Origin: an uncultured Clostridia bacterium
GTDB taxonomy: Bacteria; Bacillota; Clostridia; Christensenellales; UBA1242
NCBI GenBank assembly: GCA_934778125.1
Contig: CAKVOF010000034.1
Coordinates: forward strand, 1-12,625
Reading direction: 5' to 3'
Length of the DNA stretch: 12,625 bases
In this document: piece after piece, positions 1 through 5,926 of the stretch
How the letters are laid out: each line of letters opens with the position of its first letter
How positions within the stretch are numbered: position 1 is the first letter of the stretch
Made by a program: the position numbers and the translations under genes
The notes under the pieces: generated by a model
Seen by the model: only the letters and a program-made list of their open reading frames with translations
The model's database searches: none
Told to the model about the DNA's origin: nothing

Positions 1-129
1 GATTATTGTGGTGGCTATAATGAAATAGTATGTTTCGATAGACCACAAGAATTTGAAACTACATCAATTATTCTTCCAAGAGATATTACTAAAGAAGTAT
101 CAAAAGAAGAAAGTATTATTGAGAAATAA
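1..129 (+). CDS. 3' end of an unrecognised protein gene (partial)
   Basis: The first reading frame is open from the left edge to a TAA at 127-129, giving the last 42 residues of a protein that begins outside the window (visible part starts DYCGGYNEIVCFDRPQEFE and ends EESIIEK). The tail is charged and has no membrane segment or motif that I recognise, so no function is proposed. Its stop codon overlaps the AAAAGGG ribosome binding site of the mini-ORF that starts 12 nt later. The two could therefore share a transcript. No convincing promoter is visible between them. Confidence 0.6.
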   Translation, partial: DYCGGYNEIVCFDRPQEFETTSIILPRDITKEVSKEESIIEK

Positions 130-141
130 AAGGGATAAACA

Positions 142-186
142 ATGTTAAACAACAAATTTCAAACAATTCATCATCATAAGTTTTAG
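142..186 (+). CDS. Candidate His-rich leader peptide, 14 codons
   Basis: ATG at 142 opens a 14-codon frame, MLNNKFQTIHHHKF, closed by TAG at 184-186. It has a good ribosome binding site (AAAAGGG at 127-133, 8 nt before the ATG). Codons 10-12 are CAT CAT CAT (169-177). A short peptide with consecutive codons for one amino acid, followed by alternative hairpins and a terminator, is the classic form of ribosome-mediated attenuation, as in the enterobacterial his leader. Here the next gene is an M20 hydrolase, not a histidine biosynthesis gene, although hisS lies further on. CATCATCAT could also be chance low complexity. Translation is inferred from the binding site alone. Confidence 0.4.
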   Translation: MLNNKFQTIHHHKF

Positions 187-239
187 TGTTGCTAAATATG
201 CAACACTCCTTTTACTTTGTGTTGCAACGTTTGAAATTT
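154..239 (+). promoter_or_regulatory. Structured leader RNA with competing inverted repeats
   Basis: Several perfect complementarities lie between the mini-ORF and the terminator. AGTGTTGC (185-192) pairs with GCAACACT (200-207) as an 8-bp hairpin. The same GCAACAC can instead pair with GTGTTGC at 219-225. GTTGCAA (221-227) can also pair with TTGCAAC (256-262), which is the end of the terminator left arm plus its loop. AAATTTCAAAC (154-164, inside the mini-ORF and just before its His codons) pairs over 11 nt with GTTTGAAATTT (229-239), directly before the terminator. These pairings exclude one another, as expected of an attenuator or riboswitch-like switch. The simpler alternative is two tandem terminators serving the upstream gene. 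I do not see a T-box consensus. Confidence 0.45.
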
Positions 240-243
240 TATT

Positions 244-278
244 AAAAAATCACGCTTGCAACCAAAGCGTGATTTTTT
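244..278 (+). terminator. Strong intrinsic terminator, possibly conditional
   Basis: AAAAAATCACGCTT (244-257) and AAGCGTGATTTTTT (265-278) form a perfect 14-bp stem with a 7-nt loop and a run of six T. Only 33 nt separate the stem from the ATG of the M20 gene, and I find no good promoter in that gap. A weak TTGCAA (256-261) with TATTTG (278-283) is the best I can see. Expression of the M20 gene would therefore seem to need readthrough, which fits an attenuator. Confidence 0.85.
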
Positions 279-311
279 ATTTGAAACACCAACCAAATTT
301 TAGGAGCGAAT

Positions 312-1424
312 ATGACAAAGGAAAAATATTTATCAAAATTAATATCTTTTAAAACAGATGAAAATTTAAAAGATATCACCAACTGCTTAACTTTTATTGC
401 AAATGAATTAAAAGCAAACGGTTGGAAAACTTGCATTATTAAAAATAGCGAAGATTCAAAACCAAACTTAGTTGCAGTTTTGGGCTCTAAGGCCATTGAA
501 AATATTAACGATGGTTTATTGCTCGCTGGGCACATAGACACGGTTTCAACTAACGAATCCGCTTGGAAAACTAACCCCTTTAAACTAATTAAAGAGGATA
601 ATTATTACTATGGATTAGGCGTTTCAGATATGAAAAATTTCACCGCATCAGTTTTGGAATTATCTTTGAAACTGGCAAAGCTTGAAATAAAAAAGCCAAT
701 AGTTTTGGCTTTAACTAGCGATGAAGAAACCAATCTATTTGGCGTTCAAACCATCTGTAGATTTTTTAAAGAAAAGTCAATAGTTCCTAAATACGCTATA
801 ATCGGTGAGCCTAGCAATATGATGTTTTCTTTATCAAATAAAGGGTTTTATGAAATGAAAACTATTATAAATGGGGTTGCTTGCCATTCAAGCAATCCAT
901 CACTTGGCACTAACGCAATATATGTTGCATCGAAACTTGTTTTATACTTAGAAAAATTAAATAAAAAATACAAAAATAAAGAAACAACTTTAAATGTTGG
1001 CATCATTAATGGCGGAAGAATGTGTAATATTGTTGCCGACAAATGCGAAATAAGGTGGGATATCAGAACTTCAAACAAAAACACATTTGTTACAATTAAT
1101 AACAAAATTCAAAATGAATTAATAAAAATTCTAAAGCCTTACAAAAATGCCATCTATTCGAACACTATTGTTTTTAAAATTCCACCTTTTGAAAAGAAAG
1201 AATTCGATTTAATATCAAACACTATGGAAAAATACAATATTAGCGAAAAGCCATATATTGCATCAACTGAAGCGGGATATTACCAAGAACTTGGTATTAA
1301 TCCATTGATATATGGTTGTGGTGAGATTGAAGTTGCGCACGCAATAAATGAAAAAATAAGCATTAAAAACTTTAATGCTTTCACCTTAAATTTGTTAGCA
1401 ATTATAAAAGATTATTGTTGTTAA
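312..1424 (+). CDS. M20-family zinc hydrolase, ArgE/DapE-like deacylase or peptidase
   Basis: A cytoplasmic di-zinc amidohydrolase of 370 residues, complete, preceded by AGGAG (302-306) 5 nt before the ATG. All catalytic elements of peptidase family M20 are present in order: GHIDTV with zinc ligand His74 and Asp76; GLGVSDMKN with bridging Asp106; TSDEET with general base Glu138 and ligand Glu139; IGEPSN with Glu166; and EVAHAINE with His343. The inserted dimerisation ('lid') domain spans about 174-285 and includes GVACHSSNPSLGTNAI and NGGRMCNIVADKCEIRWDIR, which resemble N-acetylornithine deacetylase more than PepT or PepD. Such enzymes remove acyl groups from ornithine, diaminopimelate or other amino acids, or cleave small peptides. 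The substrate cannot be read from the sequence and no arginine or lysine pathway gene is nearby. Its stop overlaps that of the convergent gene on the other strand. The leader and terminator before it suggest regulated readthrough. Confidence 0.92.
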   Translation: MTKEKYLSKLISFKTDENLKDITNCLTFIANELKANGWKTCIIKNSEDSKPNLVAVLGSKAIENINDGLLLAGHIDTVSTNESAWKTNPFKLIKEDNYYYGLGVSDMKNFTASVLELSLKLAKLEIKKPIVLALTSDEETNLFGVQTICRFFKEKSIVPKYAIIGEPSNMMFSLSNKGFYEMKTIINGVACHSSNPSLGTNAIYVASKLVLYLEKLNKKYKNKETTLNVGIINGGRMCNIVADKCEIRWDIRTSNKNTFVTINNKIQNELIKILKPYKNAIYSNTIVFKIPPFEKKEFDLISNTMEKYNISEKPYIASTEAGYYQELGINPLIYGCGEIEVAHAINEKISIKNFNAFTLNLLAIIKDYCC

Positions 1425-1864
1425 TGACTTTGCATTGCATCTTCAGACAATTTTAATATTGTGTCATTTATATATAAATACTTGTCTATGTTCTTAGTAG
1501 AGTCAAGAAAGTATGGTAGTTCACCAAACAACTTTTCGTAATAAAAAATGAAAGCGACTAAATTTTTATTATTTAAAATTTTTTTCTCATCTAAATTGTC
1601 ACTAAAAAACAACCCGCTACCTTCTCTTAACTTTAAATTTTCTGCATAATTTAATTTACAGTTCGAAATCGTTATATTTTTAAGTTCATAATATGCTATA
1701 ATTCTCTTAATAGCAGTTTCAATAATTTCGTTTATGCCCGCATCATTATTAATGAACAATTCAAAATTACTTTTTGAATTCTCACCTATAAATAACAATA
1801 ATTCTGCAGGTATCCCATATTTTGACACAAAAAACTTATTAATTTCTAAATTATACTTTTTCAT
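1421..1864 (-). CDS. Protein of unknown function, 147 residues
   Basis: I do not recognise this protein. It is soluble-looking and rich in Lys, Asn, Glu and Ile, with an N-terminal stretch KYNLEINKFFVSKYGIPAEL, a central helical segment (INEIIETAIKRIIAYYELKN) and a C-terminal region rich in Tyr, Leu and Asp. No signal peptide, membrane segment or cysteine cluster is seen; the single Cys is in SNCKLNY. It is convergent with the M20 gene: the four bases TTAA at 1421-1424 contain both stop codons. It is divergent from hisS. A near-consensus sigma-A promoter lies 6 nt before the ATG and no Shine-Dalgarno sequence is visible, so translation probably starts on a leaderless mRNA. The promoter is the main argument that the gene is real. 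No other in-frame ATG occurs before the last few residues. Confidence 0.65.
   Translation of the reverse strand: MKKYNLEINKFFVSKYGIPAELLLFIGENSKSNFELFINNDAGINEIIETAIKRIIAYYELKNITISNCKLNYAENLKLREGSGLFFSDNLDEKKILNNKNLVAFIFYYEKLFGELPYFLDSTKNIDKYLYINDTILKLSEDAMQSH
1822..1850 (+). promoter_or_regulatory. Weak candidate promoter for hisS
   Basis: TTGACA (1822-1827, full consensus) is followed after 17 nt by TCTAAA (1845-1850, four of six matches). It lies inside the opposing gene and would give a leader of roughly 65 nt. No better plus-strand promoter is seen before hisS. Readthrough from the M20 gene is the alternative source of hisS mRNA. Confidence 0.22.
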
Positions 1865-1870
1865 ATAACT

Positions 1871-1899
1871 ATTATATCATAAAAAATCTAAATTATCAA
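1871..1899 (-). promoter_or_regulatory. Sigma-A promoter with extended -10 for the 147-residue gene
   Basis: On the minus strand TTGATA (1899-1894) is followed by exactly 17 nt and TATAAT (1876-1871). A TG one base upstream of the -10 makes it an extended -10. The ATG begins 6 nt after the -10 box, where transcription would be expected to start. Confidence 0.7.
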
Positions 1900-1907
1900 T
1901 TGAATAC

Positions 1908-1913
1908 AAGGAG
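1908..1913 (+). promoter_or_regulatory. hisS ribosome binding site
   Basis: AAGGAG lies 7 nt before the ATG at 1921. This sets the start there and not at the in-frame ATG at 1900, which would put this binding site inside the coding region. Confidence 0.85.
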
Positions 1914-1920
1914 AAATAAA

Positions 1921-3225
1921 ATGATTGAACCAAAAACATTATCAGGATTTATGGAACTTCTTCCAAACGACCAAATTTTATTTAACAAAATCAGAGAAAC
2001 AATAAAAAGAAATTATGAAAAATTCGGATTTCTTCCGCTAGATACACCCGTTCTTGAAAGCAGTGATGTGCTACTAGCAAAAGCTGGCGGAGAAACCGAA
2101 AAACAGATTTATAGATTTTCTAAAGGTGATAACGACCTATGCATGAGATTCGACCTAACCGTTCCCCTTGCAAAATATGTTGCACTAAATGAAAACGAAC
2201 TTGCTTTTCCTTTTGCAAGATACCAAATTGGAAAAGTTTATCGTGGGGAGCGCCCTCAAAAAGGAAGATATAGAGAATTTTACCAATGCGATATTGATGT
2301 TATTGGTAAAAATGAACTAAGTTTGCTTTATGATGCGGAAATTCCTAGCATTATATATAATATTTTTAAAGAACTAAACCTTGGCGACTTCACAATTAAT
2401 GTTAGCAATAGAAAAATTTTGCGTGGCTTTATTGAAAGTTTAGGTTTGGAGAATTTATCAGCAGATATTTTAAGAATGATAGATAAGTTCGATAAAATCA
2501 GCGAAGAAACATTTAAAGCAACTTTAATTGATGACTATAAAATTGAAAGCGAAAAGGTTGAAAAGATTTTAAGCTTTATCAAAATCTCAGGGACTCCAGA
2601 AGAACAGATTAAAAAATTACAGAACTTTGGAATTGAAAATAGCACATTTACCACTGGCGTTGAAGAGCTTAACATCGTTACAAAATATATGAAGAGTTTT
2701 GGAATTGAAGATGGCTATTTTACTATTAACCTATCAATCGCAAGGGGACTTGATTACTACACTGGCACCGTTTACGAAACAATTTTAAACGGTCACGAAA
2801 ATATTGGAAGCGTTTCAAGCGGGGGAAGATACGATAATTTAGCCGAATACTACACCAAAGATAAACTACCAGGTGTTGGAATGAGCATTGGACTAACAAG
2901 GTTATTTTACCAACTAAAAGAAAATAATATGCTAAAAGAAAAAAACGCTTACCTTTCTAAAGCAATTATAATCCCTATGGGAAATACTATTGATAATTGC
3001 ATTGAACTAAGCAACATTTTAAGAAATAACAACATTCCAAATATAGTTTATTTCGAAGAAGGAAAATTAAAAAACAAGTTTGCATACGCATCGAAATTAA
3101 ATATTCCATATGCAATCTTAATTGGCGAAGATGAAGTTGCAAACAATAACTACACTCTAAAAAACTTATATGAATTCAAGCAAGAGCAATTTTCTCTTGA
3201 TGAATTAATTAAAAAACTTAAATAA
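1921..3225 (+). CDS. hisS: Histidyl-tRNA synthetase
   Basis: Charges tRNA-His with histidine in the cytoplasm; class II synthetase, homodimer. The product has 434 residues, complete. Class II motif 2 is at about 98-129 (FARYQIGKVYRGERPQ and REFYQCDIDVIG). The HisRS-specific histidine-binding signature ARGLDYYTGTVYE is at 274-286, with GGRYDNL after it, and motif 3 is GVGMSIGLTRL (318-328), with its Arg at 327. The C-terminal anticodon-binding domain covers about 347-434. The motifs RFDLTVPLAKYVA and FYQCDIDVIG replace the forms usual in common bacterial HisRS (LRPEGT and HQFGVE) and resemble archaeal and eukaryotic enzymes and a minority of bacterial ones. An insertion domain lies between motif 2 and the HisA signature (about 150-265). 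The gene stands alone on its strand after the antisense 147-residue gene and ends at a strong terminator. No T-box leader is seen, although many Firmicutes control synthetase genes that way. Confidence 0.97.
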   Translation: MIEPKTLSGFMELLPNDQILFNKIRETIKRNYEKFGFLPLDTPVLESSDVLLAKAGGETEKQIYRFSKGDNDLCMRFDLTVPLAKYVALNENELAFPFARYQIGKVYRGERPQKGRYREFYQCDIDVIGKNELSLLYDAEIPSIIYNIFKELNLGDFTINVSNRKILRGFIESLGLENLSADILRMIDKFDKISEETFKATLIDDYKIESEKVEKILSFIKISGTPEEQIKKLQNFGIENSTFTTGVEELNIVTKYMKSFGIEDGYFTINLSIARGLDYYTGTVYETILNGHENIGSVSSGGRYDNLAEYYTKDKLPGVGMSIGLTRLFYQLKENNMLKEKNAYLSKAIIIPMGNTIDNCIELSNILRNNNIPNIVYFEEGKLKNKFAYASKLNIPYAILIGEDEVANNNYTLKNLYEFKQEQFSLDELIKKLK

Positions 3226-3330
3226 TAAACTAAAACAATTATTAATGTTAATTGTCATCAAGTAGTAACTTATTGTCAATTAATAGCATTTAAAAAGCAT
3301 AAACCCGTGTGTTTGCTTTCAATACTTAAC
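3226..3330. other. hisS 3' region with small alternative hairpins
   Basis: No gene is seen here. ACAATTA (3235-3241) and TAATTGT (3249-3255) form a 7-bp hairpin. The right arm can instead pair with CAATTAA (3277-3283). A bulged hairpin of AAGC..AAAC with GTTTGCTT lies near 3295-3320. None is followed by a T-run, so I do not call them terminators. Confidence 0.3.
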
Positions 3331-3381
3331 AAAAAAAGAAGAATCTAATTTAACTTGATAATTAATATTCTTCTTTTTTTT
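3331..3381. terminator. Bidirectional intrinsic terminator between hisS and tsaD
   Basis: AAAAAAAGAAGAAT (3331-3344) and ATTCTTCTTTTTTT (3367-3380) form a perfect 14-bp stem with a 22-nt loop that itself has short AATT pairing. T-runs occur on both strands (eight on plus, seven on minus), so it can end hisS from the left and tsaD from the right. The stem has only two or three G-C pairs. The 115 nt between it and the tsaD stop (3382-3496) hold no gene I can support. Confidence 0.75.
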
Positions 3382-3496
3382 ATAAACTTTTATTTTCGCA
3401 AAGCCTTTAATTATTTTCTAATATAATATTCAACGTAACTTTTATTGCATTAATATAACCTTTAAAACTCCAACCACTCTATGCATTAAAATTTCG

Positions 3497-4585
3497 CTAT
3501 TTCACAAATTTCAAATTAATAGATGGATTGGCATTTAGATCCAAATCAGCTAACCCCTCACCAGCCTTAATAAGATTATATGCTTCGCTTCCAACCATCA
3601 CTGCGTTATCGGTGCACATTATTCCAGTTGGGTATAAAACCTTGATATTATGTGTTGAGCCAAGATTCTCAAGTCTTTCTCTTAGCGCATGATTGCAAGC
3701 AACACCACCCGCAAGCACAATTTTATCGTAACCTTTTTCAACAGCATAGTTAATTGATTTATTTGCAACAATATCAATCGCTTGCTTTTGAAATGATGCA
3801 CAAACATCATCAATATTTGCTTTCTCACCATTTTGCTCGAGTTTGTGTAAATAGTTTATAACAGCACTTTTCAACCCACTAAAACTAAACACTCTATCCA
3901 AACTCAAACTTGTTGGCTTAGAAATAAACTCAATATTGGGGTTGCCGTTTTTTGCATGTTTTTCAATGATTGGGCCACCTGGATAATCTAGTCCCAAAAC
4001 TTTTGCCACCTTATCATATGCTTCACCAATTGCATCATCATGAGTTGTTTCTATCAATTCGTTATTCACATAATCCTTAACTTCCACCAATGCCGTGTGT
4101 CCACCGCTAACGATTAAGCTTAAAAATGGCGGTTTTAAATCTTTATGGCAAACATAATTTGCACTCACATGAGCTTTTATATGATTTACCCTAATTAGTG
4201 GCAATTTTAAAGCAAACGCTAGTGACTTTGCAAAATTAACGCTAACCATAAGCGCTCCACTAAGCCCCGCCCCGTATGTTACAGCTATTGCATCAACATC
4301 TGCATATGTTAACTTGCTTTCCGCCATTACATTTTCCAAGATATTGGTAATTGCAAGCAAATGATTCCTACTCGCAACTTCGGGAACAACGCCACCAAAT
4401 CTTTTATGAATTTCAATTTGTGAAGAAATTGCGTGAGATATTAACTCTCTACCATTTTTAACTAAGGCAACGCATGTGTCATCACAACTACTTTCAAAAG
4501 CAAGCACCACAACATCTTGCTTTGTTTTTAAATTATTAAATTTTTCTTGAGCAATTTCAAAATATCTTTTCATATTTTCCTTCAT
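3497..4585 (-). CDS. tsaD: tRNA N6-threonylcarbamoyladenosine (t6A37) transferase TsaD
   Basis: Kae1/TsaD-family protein. With TsaB and TsaE it transfers threonylcarbamoyl from threonylcarbamoyl-AMP to A37 of ANN-decoding tRNAs. It has 362 residues. The ASKHA nucleotide-binding fold is recognised by ESSCDDT (31-37), metal-ligand pair NHIKAH (His135, His139), VSGGHT (159-164), DDAIGEAYDKVAKVLGLDYPGG (183-204), FSFSGLKSAV (233-242), GGVACNHALRERL (293-305) and CTDNAVMVGSEAY (324-336, with metal-ligand Asp326). About 25 residues precede the first beta strand, longer than usual. The ATG at 4585 lies 4 nt after the prfB stop and fits translational coupling. Met5 at 4573 has AAGGA only 4 nt before it and is the alternative start. 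It is the last gene of the minus-strand run and is followed by the bidirectional terminator. Confidence 0.96.
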   Translation of the reverse strand: MKENMKRYFEIAQEKFNNLKTKQDVVVLAFESSCDDTCVALVKNGRELISHAISSQIEIHKRFGGVVPEVASRNHLLAITNILENVMAESKLTYADVDAIAVTYGAGLSGALMVSVNFAKSLAFALKLPLIRVNHIKAHVSANYVCHKDLKPPFLSLIVSGGHTALVEVKDYVNNELIETTHDDAIGEAYDKVAKVLGLDYPGGPIIEKHAKNGNPNIEFISKPTSLSLDRVFSFSGLKSAVINYLHKLEQNGEKANIDDVCASFQKQAIDIVANKSINYAVEKGYDKIVLAGGVACNHALRERLENLGSTHNIKVLYPTGIMCTDNAVMVGSEAYNLIKAGEGLADLDLNANPSINLKFVK

Positions 4586-4589
4586 TTTA

Positions 4590-5691
4590 TTATTTGTTCC
4601 ACTTCAAATATTCAATAATAAAATTATATATTCCCCCATTCATAACATCTTGTAAATTACTTGTTTCATAATCTGTTCTTAAATCTTTCACAAGTGTGTA
4701 TGGGCAAAAAACATAACTTCGAATTTGGCTTCCCCATTCAATTTTTTTAGTTTCGCCCTTAATCGCTCTTGCCTTTGCCTTGTTTTCTTCAAGCTTTAAA
4801 GCAATAAGTTTACCTTTAAGCATTCTCATTGCCATTTCTTTATTTTGAAGTTGAGAGCGCTCATTTTGACAAGAAACAACAATTCCCGTTGGCAAGTGGG
4901 TTATTCTTATTGCACTATCGGTTGTGTTAACATGCTGGCCACCCGCACCCGAACTATGATAAGTATCGATTCTTAAATCTTGCTCCTTTATCTCCACGCT
5001 ATTATCTTCTTCTATTTCAGGCATAACTTCAACCGATGCAAACGAAGTGTGCCTTCTTTTATTCGCATCAAAAGGGCTAATCCTCACGAGCCTATGTACG
5101 CCAGTTTCACCTTTTAAAAACCCGTATGCGTTATCGCCCAAAACTTGAAATGTAACACTTTTATAGCCCGCACCATCACCATCGATAGTATCGAGCAACT
5201 TAACTTTAAACTTATTTTTATCACAAAAACTTAAGTACATTCTATAAAGCATTGAAACCCAATCACACGCCTCAGTGCCACCCGCACCACTATGAATCTT
5301 AACAATCGCATTGTTTATATCATATTCACCACTAAGCAAAGAATTTAAAAATAACTCATCAACTTCCGCTTGAATACTTGCCAAATCCCTATCAATTTCG
5401 CTTGTTAAATTTTCATCGTTTTCACACTCGCAAATTTCAATAAAATCTTTTAAATCATCAATTTTCTTTGTTAAATCACCAACTAAAGCATATTTTCCCT
5501 CTAGCACCTTTAGTTTCTTGCCAACGCTTTGAGCTTTTGCCATATCCTTATAAAAATCGGGGTGTTCGCTTTCTTTTTTTAATTCTTCAATATCATCACG
5601 CAACTTATTAACATCAAAGATAGTCGATAATTATTTTCAAATTATCGACTATTTGTTTTAATTTTTCTTTTTGATTATCTAACACTAGCAT
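4590..5691 (-). CDS. prfB: Peptide chain release factor 2, expressed by programmed +1 frameshift
   Basis: Recognises UAA and UGA stop codons and triggers peptide release. The zero frame starts at ATG 5691-5689 (AAGGA binding site 9 nt upstream), encodes 25 residues (MLVLDNQKEKLKQIVDNLKI then IIDYL) and meets TGA at 5616-5614. Skipping one base after CTT continues as DVNKLRDDIEELKKE to the stop at 4590, for 366 residues. With this numbering the stop-codon-reading tripeptide SPF falls at 205-207 and the catalytic GGQ at 250-252, exactly the positions in E. coli RF2, which confirms start and frameshift. The coiled-coil N-terminal domain spans about 20-115. The gene lies downstream of secA, an order also known in Bacillus. 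Taking the TTG at 5603 as start would lose the first 29 residues. The frameshift gives the usual RF2 autoregulation: low RF2 favours slipping past UGA. Confidence 0.96.
5614..5619 (-). other. prfB: Programmed +1 frameshift site CUU UGA of prfB
   Basis: Codons 24-26 read TAT CTT TGA. TAT CTT TGA is the same slip core as in E. coli prfB, at the same codon position. The base after TGA is T, not the C found in the E. coli site. The GGGGG/AGGAG-like internal Shine-Dalgarno element that normally sits 3 nt before CTT is absent: the 20 bases before it contain only single G residues. Confidence 0.95.
5620..5652 (-). repeat. Perfect 12-bp hairpin ending directly before the prfB slip site
   Basis: In the mRNA sense ATAGTCGATAAT (5652-5641) and ATTATCGACTAT (5631-5620) are exact reverse complements around a 9-nt loop, TTGAAAATA. 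The 3' arm ends at codon 24 (TAT), and the next base is the C of CTT. It encodes part of the RF2 leader segment (IVDN..IIDY). A 12-bp match at this spacing is very unlikely by chance. Confidence 0.85.
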
Positions 5692-5700
5692 ATTATTACA

Positions 5701-5705
5701 TCCTT
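5701..5705 (-). promoter_or_regulatory. prfB ribosome binding site
   Basis: AAGGA, 9 nt before the ATG at 5691, supports the upstream start before the frameshift. It overlaps an ATG TAA start-stop pair (5701-5696) that lacks its own binding site. Confidence 0.75.
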
Positions 5706-5752
5706 ATTTTATTTAGTAAATTTTTTATAATTTTTATGTTTTTTATAAAGTT

Positions 5753-5780
5753 ATTATAACCATCTTAGAAACAAAACCAA
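5753..5780 (-). promoter_or_regulatory. Candidate prfB promoter
   Basis: On the minus strand TATAAT (5758-5753) is preceded after 16 nt by TTGGTT (5780-5775, only three of six bases match). The leader would be about 55 nt. The -35 overlaps an ACCAA-atgc-TTGGT inverted repeat (5776-5789), possibly an operator. A second TATAAT at 5798-5793 has no good -35. The secA terminator upstream makes a separate prfB promoter likely. Confidence 0.45.
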
Positions 5781-5882
5781 ATGCTTGGTGTTATTATAAT
5801 GTAATACTTATTTTGTTTATTTAATCCCAAATTAACTAAACCAATAGGTCTAACACGCCACCAAGTTTTCATCTCTTAAAAC

Positions 5883-5915
5883 AAAAATGGTAGAAGAATT
5901 AGAACCACCATTTTT
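5883..5915 (-). terminator. secA terminator
   Basis: In the minus-strand sense AAAAATGGT (5915-5907) pairs with ACCATTTTT (5891-5883) over 9 bp with a 15-nt loop, and TTTTT-G-TTTT follows. It begins about a dozen nt after the secA stop. The rest of the 235-nt secA-prfB gap shows only the candidate prfB promoter. Confidence 0.7.
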
Positions 5916-5926
5916 GCAAAACTCTA

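Noticed and set aside
130..311. T-box riboswitch before the M20 gene
   Set aside because: No T-box consensus or Stem I features are seen, and the region is too short for a normal T-box.
1560..1586. AAATTTT / AAAATTT hairpin with T-run as a terminator for the M20 gene
   Set aside because: The stem is entirely A-T and lies within the coding region of the opposing gene; too weak to call.
1900..1920. hisS start at ATG 1900
   Set aside because: The AAGGAG binding site for ATG 1921 lies within that extension, and the protein from 1921 begins with the usual HisRS N-terminus.
5601..5603. TTG as the start of prfB, giving a 337-residue protein
   Set aside because: The upstream 25-codon frame with its own ribosome binding site joins by +1 shift at CTT TGA and restores the standard RF2 numbering of SPF and GGQ.
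5785..5800. Second TATAAT (5798-5793) as the main prfB promoter
   Set aside because: No acceptable -35 at 16 to 18 nt; the box nearer prfB has a better, though still weak, partner.
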